From assembly GCA_016699715.1 (NCBI GenBank), contig CP065007.1:2046001-2110000 (forward strand): a DNA stretch of 64,000 nucleotides, read 5' to 3'. Below are positions 42,807 to 51,025 of this stretch, piece after piece. Position numbers and translations under genes: made by a program. The notes beneath the pieces are model-generated. The model worked only from the letters and a program-made list of their open reading frames with translations, had not been told where the DNA came from and searched no databases. The number at the start of each line of letters is the position of its first letter. Positions within the stretch are counted from its first letter, which is position 1. This DNA is from Candidatus Competibacteraceae bacterium (GTDB lineage Bacteria; Pseudomonadota; Gammaproteobacteria; Competibacterales; Competibacteraceae).

Positions 42807-44270
42807 TCAATTCGGGATGAAGATCGCGCTCAGATGCGCGACCGTGACGTTCATGAGGGCGATGACGGAGGCCGGCTGTAGCCCCAGGATCAGCAGTCCC
42901 GCCGCCAGCGGGAGTACCGCCAGCCACTCGTTTGGCCGCAAATCCTGAAGATCCGCCAATTCCGGGCGCGGCGGGCCGGCGAACAACTGGCCGAGGGTTC
43001 GAACCGCGTAGGCCGCGCTCACCAGCACCCCGAGGCTGGCCAGCAGCATCAGCCAACCCCAGCGTTCGAAACCACCGATCAGGATGTGCAGTTCGGCCAC
43101 GAAGCCGATCAGGCCCGGCATGCCCATGCCCGCCAACAACGCCAGGGTAATGAACAGGGTAAATCCGGGCGTCACCCGCACCAGCGCGCCATAGTCGGCG
43201 ATCCGGCGGGTGTGGGTGCGCTCGTACAGCAGGCCGATCAGCAGGAACAGCGCGCCGACGATCAGACCGTGAGCCACCATCTGCAAGCCCGCCCCCAATA
43301 AGCCGGTTTCGTTCAGGGCCGAAATGCCGAGCACCACCACGCCCATGTGGCTGACCGAGGAATAGGCGATCATCGCCTTCAGATCGGTCTGCCGCCACGC
43401 CAACAGGCCACCGTAGAGGATGCTGGCCAAGGCGATACCGGCCAGCAGCGGTTGCAGCGCCATTGCCCCTTCCGGCAGCATCGGCGCGACCCGCAGCAGG
43501 CCGTAGGCACCCATCTTGAGCAAGACGCCGGACAGCAGGATGCTAACCGGACTGGGCGCTTCCACATGAGCGAGCGGTAACCAGCCGTGTAGCGGGAAGA
43601 TGGGGACTTTCACCCCAAACCCGACCAGAAACGCCAGCAGCAGCCACATCTGCTCCTTGCGGGGCAAGGCCGTCGCCGCTTCCGCGATGGCCGCCATCGC
43701 GAACGACTGGGTCGGGGTAAGCCGATAAACCACGATGATGCCGATCAGAATGAAGATCGCCCCGCCCATGGTGTACAGCACGAAATTGAGGCTGGCCGCG
43801 TGCCGCTTCTCACCGCCCCACAGGTCGATCAGGAAAAACAGCGGGATCAGCGTCAGTTCCCAGAACATGAAGAACAGCGTCCAGTCCTGAGCCATGAACA
43901 CGCCGAGCATGGCGAATTCCAGCACCAGCATCCAGGAGTAATAGCCCTTCACACCGGTCTTGATCCGGTCCGAGGCCAGCAGCGCCACGGCGACCAGCAA
44001 AGTGCTCAACAGCACCATCGGCAGCGACAGCCCATCGACGCCCAGGGCGTAGGACACCCCGATGGTGGAACTCCAGACCACCTGTTCCACGAACTGAAGG
44101 GCCGCCGTGCTCCGGTCGAACTGGGCCAGCAGGCTCCACGACAGAACCAGCGCCAGGCCGGCATGGAACAGCGCCAACCCGCGGATAAATTTCTCCTGAG
44201 CCGCCGGCAGCAAGGCGACCAGCACCGCCCCGAAAAAGGGCACCCACAGGATCAGGCTCAGCATGCGCAT
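42807..44270 (-). CDS. NuoM-like proton-channel subunit (upstream copy)
   Basis: The 487-residue membrane protein has about 14 helices. The conserved proton-path residues are present: Glu in FWELTLIPLFFLI, Lys in GFGVKVPIFPLHGWLP, and HVEAPSPVSILLSGVLLKMG as in true NuoM. It lies directly upstream of dabA, 14 bases apart, so it belongs to the same transcript and is the first gene of the DAB locus. The ATG at 44270 with AAGGGA upstream is preferred over 44372. A role as an extra ion-channel subunit for DabA is inferred. Confidence 0.88.
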   Translation of the reverse strand: MRMLSLILWVPFFGAVLVALLPAAQEKFIRGLALFHAGLALVLSWSLLAQFDRSTAALQFVEQVVWSSTIGVSYALGVDGLSLPMVLLSTLLVAVALLASDRIKTGVKGYYSWMLVLEFAMLGVFMAQDWTLFFMFWELTLIPLFFLIDLWGGEKRHAASLNFVLYTMGGAIFILIGIIVVYRLTPTQSFAMAAIAEAATALPRKEQMWLLLAFLVGFGVKVPIFPLHGWLPLAHVEAPSPVSILLSGVLLKMGAYGLLRVAPMLPEGAMALQPLLAGIALASILYGGLLAWRQTDLKAMIAYSSVSHMGVVVLGISALNETGLLGAGLQMVAHGLIVGALFLLIGLLYERTHTRRIADYGALVRVTPGFTLFITLALLAGMGMPGLIGFVAELHILIGGFERWGWLMLLASLGVLVSAAYAVRTLGQLFAGPPRPELADLQDLRPNEWLAVLPLAAGLLILGLQPASVIALMNVTVAHLSAIFIPN

Positions 44271-44414
44271 GAGCGTCAGTCCCTTGCAGAGCGGCGGCGT
44301 TGTTCGACGGCACTCCGATACATGGCGATATCCTCCCGGCAACGCGGCTCTGTTGTTGTATTCTGCCGGCATTATAGCCGGTTGCCTTCAACCCTTATTC
44401 CCGGAGACGCTCCA

Positions 44415-44669
44415 ATGCAGTGCGCGATCTATAAAAGCCGCAAAAAACAGGACACCTATCTGTACCTTGCCGTCAAGGACGACTTCTCCACCATTCCCGA
44501 CGCCCTGCTGGAACTGCTCGGCGAACCGGTTCATGTCATGGATCTGGAACTCGACCCGGAGCGCAAACTGGGGCAGGAAGACCCGGCGGAAGTGCTGCAC
44601 AACCTCCAGGAACACGGCTGGCACTTGCAGGTACCGCGTCAGAACGAATGGCTGGCAACCCGGCATTGA
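44415..44669 (+). CDS. YcgL-domain protein
   Basis: This 84-residue protein of the YcgL family starts MQCAIYKSRKKQDTYLYLAV and contains LELLGEPVHVMDLELDPERK and EHGWHLQVPR. YcgL proteins are small and widespread in gammaproteobacteria; a role in RNA metabolism has been proposed for one, but the function here is unknown. It precedes the aminotransferase gene by 19 bases and diverges from the DAB locus. Confidence 0.9.
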   Translation: MQCAIYKSRKKQDTYLYLAVKDDFSTIPDALLELLGEPVHVMDLELDPERKLGQEDPAEVLHNLQEHGWHLQVPRQNEWLATRH

Positions 44670-44688
44670 TCCTCCAGGAATCCCGCTC

Positions 44689-45885
44689 ATGTTCTCCGAA
44701 CGCATCGATCGTCTGACCAGCTCCCTGATCCGGGAACTGCTCGCCCTTACTCAGAAACCCGACATCATCTCCTTTGCCGGTGGCCTGCCGGCGCGCGAGG
44801 CCATGCCGCCGCTGCAACTGACCGACCTACCCCCCGAGCTGAGCCAGTACGGCACCACCGACGGCGAACCGGAACTGCGCGCCGCCATCGCCGGGCAGTT
44901 GGCGGATCTTGGTTTGCGCTGCCGGCCGGAGCAGATTCTGATCACCACCGGTTCGCAGCAGGGCATCGATCTGGTTTCCAAACTCTACATCGATCCCGGC
45001 ACACCGGTGGCGGTGGAAGCGCCGAGCTATCTGGCGGCGCTGCAATCGTTCCGGCTGTTCGGCGCCCGTTTCGAGGAACTGCCGCTGACGGCCAACGGCA
45101 TCGACCCGGATCAGTTGCGGCAAGCGATCCAGCGCCAGCGGCCGGCATTCGTCTACCTGATTCCCACCTTCCAGAACCCGGCCGGAGTCTGTTACGACGA
45201 AGCCACCCGCGCGGCGGTCGCGGCGGTGCTACGCGAGACCGGCACGCCACTGCTGGAGGATGAACCGTATCGGGAGCTGGTCTACGAGCCGGTGGATCGC
45301 GGCCCGCTGTGCGCCCGGCTGGAAGATGGCCAAACCTGGATGTACATGGGCACTTTCTCCAAGACCGGCATCCCCGGCCTGCGGGTCGGCTATGTGGCGG
45401 CCTCCGAGGACGTCCACGCTTATCTGGTGCGACTCAAACAATCCACCGATCTGCACACCAACCGGATTGGTCAATGGTGGTGCGCCCGGTTTCTGAACTC
45501 GCGCGACTATCCGGCGCATCTGGAGCGGTTGCGGGCCTTCTACCGCGAACGGCGCGATGCCATGCAGGCGGCGCTGACCCGGCATCTCGGCGACTTGGCC
45601 GAGTGGACGATGCCCAACGGTGGGCTGTTCTTCTGGGTGCGGCTAAAGGCTGGTGGCGACACTCGTGCCCTGCTGGTGCGGGCACTGGAGCGCAAGGTGG
45701 CGTTCATGCCGGGCGAGGCATTCTTTGCCAGCGCCAACGCGATGCACGGCGCCTTCATGCGGCTGAATTTCAGCCACGCCACGCCCGAGCAACTGGAGCG
45801 CGGCCTGGCGGTGCTGGCGGAGGTCATTCGGGAACAGCGGGGAATGGCGAAGACGGAAGCGGGGGCTGGGGTGGTGGCGATTTAG
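44689..45885 (+). CDS. PLP-dependent aminotransferase (class I/II, MocR/LysN-like)
   Basis: The 398-residue fold-type I enzyme begins with RELLALTQKPDIISFAGGLP. The binding residues are in QGIDLVSKLYIDPG, PTFQNPAGVCYDE, LLEDEPYRELVYE and GTFSKTGIPGLRVGY, whose lysine should bind PLP. It resembles 2-aminoadipate and valine-pyruvate type transaminases; the substrate is unknown. The last residues (GMAKTEAGAGVVAI) are encoded by an 88-base repeat that occurs again 2.9 kb downstream, so the natural C-terminus may have been replaced. Confidence 0.88.
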   Translation: MFSERIDRLTSSLIRELLALTQKPDIISFAGGLPAREAMPPLQLTDLPPELSQYGTTDGEPELRAAIAGQLADLGLRCRPEQILITTGSQQGIDLVSKLYIDPGTPVAVEAPSYLAALQSFRLFGARFEELPLTANGIDPDQLRQAIQRQRPAFVYLIPTFQNPAGVCYDEATRAAVAAVLRETGTPLLEDEPYRELVYEPVDRGPLCARLEDGQTWMYMGTFSKTGIPGLRVGYVAASEDVHAYLVRLKQSTDLHTNRIGQWWCARFLNSRDYPAHLERLRAFYRERRDAMQAALTRHLGDLAEWTMPNGGLFFWVRLKAGGDTRALLVRALERKVAFMPGEAFFASANAMHGAFMRLNFSHATPEQLERGLAVLAEVIREQRGMAKTEAGAGVVAI

Positions 45886-45918
45886 CGCTCAATCTGCAAG
45901 CGTGGGACACCGCTTTTG
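45831..45918. repeat. Direct repeat, copy 1 (end of aminotransferase gene)
   Basis: The segment matches 48779-48866 at 82 of 88 positions in the same orientation and includes the last 16 codons of the aminotransferase. On the minus strand its right part reads QKRCPTLAD and stop, which resembles the end of an enoyl-CoA hydratase. Confidence 0.85.
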
Positions 45919-45955
45919 TGAACCCTGAAATTCCCGCACATCACCATACTCGAGG

Positions 45956-47126
45956 TCAATAGCGCTCTCGACGCAGTCCGGCCTCGTTATCTTCGCGCCT
46001 CGCAGCAGCCTCGTACCGCCGGGCAAGCTCTTCCAGGCTTGCGGCGAGATACGGATGGGTTACTGCAAGCGCGTCGGCGTTTTGGCAGTAGCGTTGTGCA
46101 AGGGTTCGTTCCTGATCGCCACCCTCATCAAGAGCGCGTGATGTCACGCCTCGCTTATTGAATGTGCCAGTTTGAAAACCAACCCGCATTTGTTCCAGCT
46201 CGAAGCAATTCAGAATATCCCGTGCCGGCAATCCCGGCCAGACACGGTCATCGCCGATGGGTGCATGGGCCAGGATCTGGCCGAGCGCCTGGTCGCCCAT
46301 GGTAGAGCGATCGCGCTGGCGACAGAGTTCCCGCACCTCCTCGACGAATCGGACACACTCGGCGGCATCGAGACTACCGTCCGGCCTCGTGCCCGGCTGC
46401 CGACGGCAATGGTGCAGGATATCCCATGCGCTCTCGGCCGCGAGACGTTCCCCCTCGCTTGGCGGTTCCTCGTTGCGCTCCGCTCCTTCGGATCGGTACA
46501 CGAGGCAGATCAATTCCGCGAAGATTTCCGGTTTTGAGGTGACAGCCGCATAGAGCGCCTTTAACTTCGCCTCACCTCCGAATTGGCGAGGCGGATTGCC
46601 TGGCCCAAGCCCGCCAGTAATGAGAGGCACTTTCGACCCCGTCGCCAGTCAACTCAAGCTCATCGGCAAAGTCCAAAGCGATCGCAGGACTTGCTTCCAA
46701 CCACGCCTCCAGGTCGTCGGCATCGTATGCGCGAACCGATTGCCACTCGTCCAGGGCGATTTTCTTATCACGCCATGCTTTTTTTGTGCTCCAACGTCTC
46801 GCGGTAACGGTGACCAAGGTGGCACTGCGTCGAACAGCCTCCAGTGTTTCGTTCGTCCGCTTGTCGTAATCTCGATTCGCCTTGGTGGTTGGATTGGCCT
46901 CGACACTCAGTTCCCAGCATGACTTGCCCTTGGGCACCCAAGCGTCGCCATCGCTGCTTAGGATCTCTCCATCCCACCCTGGCAGGCTGATGGACTCCCC
47001 GGCAGGGAAAACAAGCTGTGTGACCGTCCCTGACTGCATCGCCAAGCGACGAATGAGTCGAGGCAGTGATCCTTGCGCCTCCCGGAGTTCGGCCCATCGT
47101 GCGATATCCTTGGCGGTTATCTTCAC
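45956..47126 (-). pseudogene. Internally deleted remains of a large NTPase-like or defence-type protein
   Basis: The N-terminal piece (46572-47126, 184 residues) reads MKITAKDIARWAELREAQ, then TQLVFPAGESISLPGWDGEI and TVTARRWSTKKAWRDKK. It ends abruptly near 46600. A second frame then gives a C-terminal-looking piece (FGGEAKLKALYAAVTSKPEI, then LGQILAHAPIGDDRVWP and VGFQTGTFNKRGVTSR). The two halves look like the ends of one long protein whose middle has been lost with a frame change at the join. The start overlaps the relE stop by four bases, so it was the third gene of that operon. Function unrecognised; a defence role is a guess. Confidence 0.55.
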
Positions 47127-47401
47127 CGATAAACCTCATCGTGCGAGCCGATATCGAGAAGCACAATCTCTCGCTCGGTGATCTGCACGGTCAGCGTGAG
47201 TCGGTAGCTGTGCGTGAGACTGATAGCTTGGATGTCGGATAGGGTTCCCCCAAGCCCGTGCAGCTTGAGACTCGCCTGGAACGGATCGTTCTGGAGTCGC
47301 TCGAGGGTGTCGGCGAAGACGGGCTTTAGATTTGGGTGCGTGCGTAAAAATTTGCGGGCACGGCGCTCGAAGTGGTGGGTCGTGACCAAGGTAAAGGTCA
47401 T
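47123..47401 (-). CDS. RelE/YafQ-type mRNA interferase toxin
   Basis: The 92-residue protein is RelE/ParE-like: TTHHFERRARKFLRTHPNLK, then ERLQNDPFQASLKLHGLGGT, YRLTLTVQITEREIVLLDIG and ending SHDEVYR. It should cut mRNA at the ribosome when unopposed. Its ATG overlaps the antitoxin stop by four bases, and its own stop overlaps the next start by four bases, so three genes are translationally coupled. Confidence 0.85.
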   Translation of the reverse strand: MTFTLVTTHHFERRARKFLRTHPNLKPVFADTLERLQNDPFQASLKLHGLGGTLSDIQAISLTHSYRLTLTVQITEREIVLLDIGSHDEVYR

Positions 47402-47670
47402 TCGTCGTCGTCACGCTCAAGCTGTCGGATTAAGGAATCCACGTCGTCATATCGGTTGACGCGCCCGGCCTGCATATCCTCCAGCGAGGCGCGCAGGCTT
47501 TCACGGGCCACCTCTTGTTGTGCCTCCAGAAGCTCCTGGAAGCGTTCTTCCGTCAACACCACGCAGTGCGGACGGTTGTTCTTGATGATGTGTACGGGTC
47601 CGTCGCGCAATGCCTCATCGACGGCGGATATCCCTCGGCGCTTGATCTCTTGGGCTGGAATGCTGTTCAT
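47398..47670 (-). CDS. Phd/YefM-type antitoxin
   Basis: The 90-residue protein starts MNSIPAQEIKRRGISAVDEA and contains GPVHIIKNNRPHCVVLTEER, the Phd/YefM pattern, with an acidic C-terminus (RQLERDDDE) that should block the toxin. The ATG at 47670 has a nearby GGAAC ribosome site; the frame is open to 47709. It is the first gene of the three-gene operon. Confidence 0.85.
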   Translation of the reverse strand: MNSIPAQEIKRRGISAVDEALRDGPVHIIKNNRPHCVVLTEERFQELLEAQQEVARESLRASLEDMQAGRVNRYDDVDSLIRQLERDDDE

Positions 47671-47760
47671 CGTTGGTTCCGGTACGAAAATCGGTACTAA
47701 TTCCAGCACCAGGAAACGGCGGAGTCAAGGATGCGCTTGGAACCCTAATTGCTGGAGATT

Positions 47761-47799
47761 GAGCGCTCAATCCGCGAATGCGGACCATCGCTTTTGCAT
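47761..47799. repeat. Degenerate partial copy of the island repeat
   Basis: About 29 of 39 positions match the right part of the 88-base repeat in the same orientation, including AGCGCTCAAT and CGCTTTTGCAT. It overlaps the 3' end of a crotonase-like remnant. Confidence 0.5.
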
Positions 47800-47910
47800 C
47801 GCCACCACCACCTCGCGGGTGTCGTCCGAAAGCAGCATGGCGGCGTTCCAGGTAGCAACGTGGTTGAGTCCATCGGCCAACTTGTGGTCGCGACCGTCAT
47901 TCGACGCCTG
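47764..47910 (-). pseudogene. 3' remnant of an enoyl-CoA hydratase (crotonase)-like gene
   Basis: The minus strand reads HKLADGLNHVATWNAAMLLS, then DDTREVVVAMQKRWSAFAD and a stop, which resembles the C-terminal helices of crotonase-family proteins. The N-terminal two thirds of the gene are absent. Two further copies of only the last few codons lie in the flanking repeats. Confidence 0.5.
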
Positions 47911-47985
47911 CCTGCTGTTGCATTGAGATTGTTCGCCTCCATTCCCGATCGTCAAAAGCCAACCCCTTTATCGATCGAATGTCCT

Positions 47986-48654
47986 TCAATCATCCCGTTT
48001 CGCATCGACTGTCCGACCACCGATGCGAATAAACTCCCCGGGCGGCCCCATGCGGATATTGAAGATGATGGCCGAAGCCCGCAGCGAGAAGGCCGCCAGA
48101 CAGGCTATCACTTCAGCGGCGACTTCCGGGACGCCCAGGTACCGCATACTGGCGTAGCTGAGGGAACCCAGCAGCGCCGCCGTGGCGTACACCTGACCAC
48201 TCACGATCATAGGCTGGGTGTTGGTGAGTACGTCGCGAATGACGCCGCCGCCGGTTGCCGTCACCATGCCCATAAACACCGCGATGATGAAAGGCGCCCC
48301 AAACTGGAGCGCGATGTGGCAGCCCACCACGCCGAACACGGCCAGACCCAGAGTATCGGACCAGATCATCCCCTTACGCCGGGTAATATCACTCGTGATG
48401 AAGAAGAACGTGATCAGGGATGCCACGATACACAGGATCAATTCAAACGGATTCTGCGTCCACCAGACGGTGCGGCCGAGCAGCAGATCGCGTGTGGTGC
48501 CACCTCCGATTCCGGTGATGGTGCCGATCAGCACGAAGCCGAGAACATCCATGCGGTAGCGGGCCGCCGTCAGCGCGCCGCTGATCGCGAACACGACATC
48601 ACCGAAGTACATGATGGCCAGGATGCTGGCAGTGAGTGGTTTATCTGGAGTCAT
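47986..48654 (-). CDS. TRIC-family (UPF0126) cation channel protein
   Basis: The 222-residue membrane protein has seven hydrophobic segments in two inverted repeats. Both glycine-rich signatures are present: GTITGIGGGTTRDLLLGR and GMVTATGGGVIRDVLTN. Family members are potassium-permeable or similar channels; the physiological role in bacteria is unclear. The ATG at 48654 follows AAGAG by six bases. A 29-codon frame sits directly upstream with its stop at the start region. Confidence 0.88.
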   Translation of the reverse strand: MTPDKPLTASILAIMYFGDVVFAISGALTAARYRMDVLGFVLIGTITGIGGGTTRDLLLGRTVWWTQNPFELILCIVASLITFFFITSDITRRKGMIWSDTLGLAVFGVVGCHIALQFGAPFIIAVFMGMVTATGGGVIRDVLTNTQPMIVSGQVYATAALLGSLSYASMRYLGVPEVAAEVIACLAAFSLRASAIIFNIRMGPPGEFIRIGGRTVDAKRDD

Positions 48655-48656
48655 CG

Positions 48657-48746
48657 TCATCTCTTCGTCAGGTCGGCCTGGATGCCCACTTCTTTTTCAA
48701 GTTTCGTGTAGTCGGTCATTTCGCTTCTCTTCTTATCGGCGCTCAT
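48657..48746 (-). CDS. Possible 29-residue leader ORF before the TRIC gene
   Basis: It reads MSADKKRSEMTDYTKLEKEV and onward to a TGA that lies two bases before the TRIC ATG. The charged composition is protein-like, but the length is too short to judge and no family is recognised. A leader for translational coupling or a fragment of an older gene are both possible. Confidence 0.25.
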   Translation of the reverse strand: MSADKKRSEMTDYTKLEKEVGIQADLTKR

Positions 48747-48778
48747 GACGAAGTCTACCGGTTGAAGATAGCGGCCAA

Positions 48779-48866
48779 GGAGCAGCAGGGCATGGCGAAG
48801 ACGGAAGCGGGGGCTGGGGTGGTGGCGATTTAGCGCTCAATTCGCAAGCGTGGGACGCCGCTTTTG
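48779..48866. repeat. Direct repeat, copy 2 (right end of the accessory island)
   Basis: It is 82/88 identical to 45831-45918. The plus strand again encodes GMAKTEAGAGVVAI and stop, here preceded by HDEVYRLKIAAKEQQ, which resembles the end of a RelE-type toxin. The minus strand reads MQKRRPTLAN and stop, like a crotonase end. Confidence 0.85.
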
Positions 48867-48952
48867 CATGACCGCCGCTCCTTCGCGCCGGCCAGTATCA
48901 GACTCGGGCCAACTCGGCACGTCCGGGCATCGAGAGATCGCCACGATTCCCG

Positions 48953-50617
48953 TCAGGGTCGGGACGAGGCGTCGCGACGCGGCTTCCTGGACTTGAACAG
49001 CACCCCGAGCTTGGCTTTCAGACCGCGCCGCTCGTCCGACAGGGTCTCCAGAAAATCGGACAGCCGCTTGGATTTCTCGATGGTGTACAGCACCAGCATC
49101 GTGGTCGGCAGAAATACGATCAGAAACAGCAACAGTCGCTGCCACCACGGTTGGCCCGCCTCGTCGAAGACGTTCATGCCCAGAATACCGGTGGTAATCG
49201 CGCCGATCATGCCGAAAGTAGTCACCACGGTCAGCCGTACCACGGTGTTGGCCTGCCGGCGCAAGCCATCGCTGTCCAGATATTGATTCATTTCCTTGAC
49301 CGCCTCGCTGACATCCCGGTAAACCCGATCGGTATCGAGATGCCCGGTCAACATCCGGAACAGATCCTTGGCCTGCGCCTGATTGGAAACCTCGTGAAAC
49401 CAGTAGCGATGGGTGAAACGCAGGAAGGTTTCGAAAATTCGGCGGATTTCCCGCTTGAACGTTTTAACCGAGTCCACATTGCGGATATCGAGCTGACTGA
49501 CCGCCGCGACCAGCCACTCCGAGAACAACATCAGGGTAGCCTTGTGGAAATGGGCGATCAGGTTGACCAGGAAATACTGATGGCGGAACTGGCCCAGCAA
49601 GCCGGTTTCCGGGTCGGCGAAGAAACAGTCGCTGGCCTTACCGATCATGACGAAGGCGTGACCGCAGCACAGGTAGCGACTGCCCAGTGCCGGATCAGCG
49701 GGATTCCAGAACTTGTCGTAGCAGTATTTCCGCTCGAAATCGGCCAGCTCCTGCTCGGAATAGGGCAGGGTATTGGAGGGTCCCGGCTTGGCGACCAGGG
49801 CCAGGCGGGCAAAGTCGCCGCGGGTCAGCGCCCGCGGATCGTCGAAGCTGAGGTAGGCCAATAGCGGCATGCGGTGGTATTCGATCTGCCGGTAACGAAC
49901 CACGCCCTCCCGGTCGGAATGGTATAGAGCCAGCGGCCGCAGCAAATATTCCCAATGGGCGGCGACACTGGGAGAACGGTGTTGACAGACGAAGTTGAGA
50001 TATTTACGCCGGTTTTCGTAGTCGGACACCGCCAGCGTCTCGCCGGTCGCCGCCAGCCACTCCACCCGGCGCGGGCATTGGCCGCCTTGGCCATTGGCCT
50101 CCCAAAACGCCGGATAGGCCCGACCCAGCTTGAACAGCGCTTCCTGGGCCAGCGGCAACGGCAAGTCATCGGCGTGAAACTCTATCGCCAGCACAACGAT
50201 GTCGATGTCGTAGAAAAAATAGAGATCCACATGGGCGACTTCGAACACCACCGGCGGTGATTGCTCATCGAGAATGGCCCGCATCCGGGTGATATCGCGG
50301 CGGCGGTAGACGCGGATCGGCGATTTGCCGTAACCGCTCAGTCCTTCGCGGCCCGTGCCCTCGCCATACAGAAAGCGCTGGACGTAGGGTAGAAAGGTGA
50401 CGAATTCCTTGTAGTGCCGTTCCTGAAAATCGTCGGGATCGCCAAATTCATCCGCCACTTCCCGCCAGGGGCACTGCTCGCCCATGGCATCCAGCAATTC
50501 CCAATACTTCGAGATGTGCGGCTCCCGCACTCGGGCGTGCATCACCTGCAAGGGCCACAACAGAATCTGGCGGAAATGACGGACCAGAGGGGAAGCGTGT
50601 TGGGTACTGTCGCTCAC
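48953..50617 (-). CDS. CorA-like membrane protein with a large N-terminal domain
   Basis: The protein has about 554 residues. The C-terminus has two membrane helices and the motif GILGMNVFDEAGQPWW, close to the GMN motif of CorA Mg2+ channels, after a long helical region. The first 400 residues (for example RVYRRRDITRMRAILDEQ, VDLYFFYDIDIVVLAIEFHA) are not typical CorA and are unfamiliar to me. The start is chosen at the GTG 50617 with AGGA nine bases upstream; the frame is open to 50758. It is divergent from opgD. An ion-transport role is inferred from the C-terminus only. Confidence 0.72.
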   Translation of the reverse strand: MSDSTQHASPLVRHFRQILLWPLQVMHARVREPHISKYWELLDAMGEQCPWREVADEFGDPDDFQERHYKEFVTFLPYVQRFLYGEGTGREGLSGYGKSPIRVYRRRDITRMRAILDEQSPPVVFEVAHVDLYFFYDIDIVVLAIEFHADDLPLPLAQEALFKLGRAYPAFWEANGQGGQCPRRVEWLAATGETLAVSDYENRRKYLNFVCQHRSPSVAAHWEYLLRPLALYHSDREGVVRYRQIEYHRMPLLAYLSFDDPRALTRGDFARLALVAKPGPSNTLPYSEQELADFERKYCYDKFWNPADPALGSRYLCCGHAFVMIGKASDCFFADPETGLLGQFRHQYFLVNLIAHFHKATLMLFSEWLVAAVSQLDIRNVDSVKTFKREIRRIFETFLRFTHRYWFHEVSNQAQAKDLFRMLTGHLDTDRVYRDVSEAVKEMNQYLDSDGLRRQANTVVRLTVVTTFGMIGAITTGILGMNVFDEAGQPWWQRLLLFLIVFLPTTMLVLYTIEKSKRLSDFLETLSDERRGLKAKLGVLFKSRKPRRDASSRP

Positions 50618-50978
50618 GAGGGTAAATCCTTGCTGATTCCGGTCAGGGTCATCGGTATCCCCGGCGGAGCCAGCGGCTTCATGGAGCGATGATCCGCGTA
50701 ACGAGTCACGAAGCCCACGTTTCCCGCTGAGCAACCAGCCTGAACGAAAGTCCCGCAACCGAATTCACGCGCGGGTAGCACCTCGTTCTCAACTGCTTGG
50801 CTCTATCGGTTGCACGGCCACCCGAACCTTGGGGACGAGTTCAAGGCTAAAGATTACACCGTGCTGTTCATTCCGCACGAGTGAAAATCCAATCGACGCA
50901 AACCCGGCTGTCATCAGTCGCCGAGTTTGCGGCAACGGCAATAATCCGCGTGGACCCATGCAAAACCGACCGCTGCGC

Positions 50979-50984
50979 TATAAT
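50979..50984 (+). promoter_or_regulatory. Candidate -10 box upstream of the glucan gene
   Basis: A perfect TATAAT lies 42 bases before the start at 51026. No -35 box is at the right distance. The surrounding 408 bases (50618-51025) otherwise hold only the divergent promoter region. Confidence 0.35.
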
Positions 50985-51025
50985 TTTCGCTCCAATAACG
51001 ACAACGACGGGTTGCGACAGGCAAC

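Noticed and set aside
42807..44270. Whether the NuoM-like genes are part of a respiratory complex I operon
   Set aside because: No nuoA-K, nuoN or peripheral-arm genes are present; the neighbours are dabA and carbonic anhydrase.
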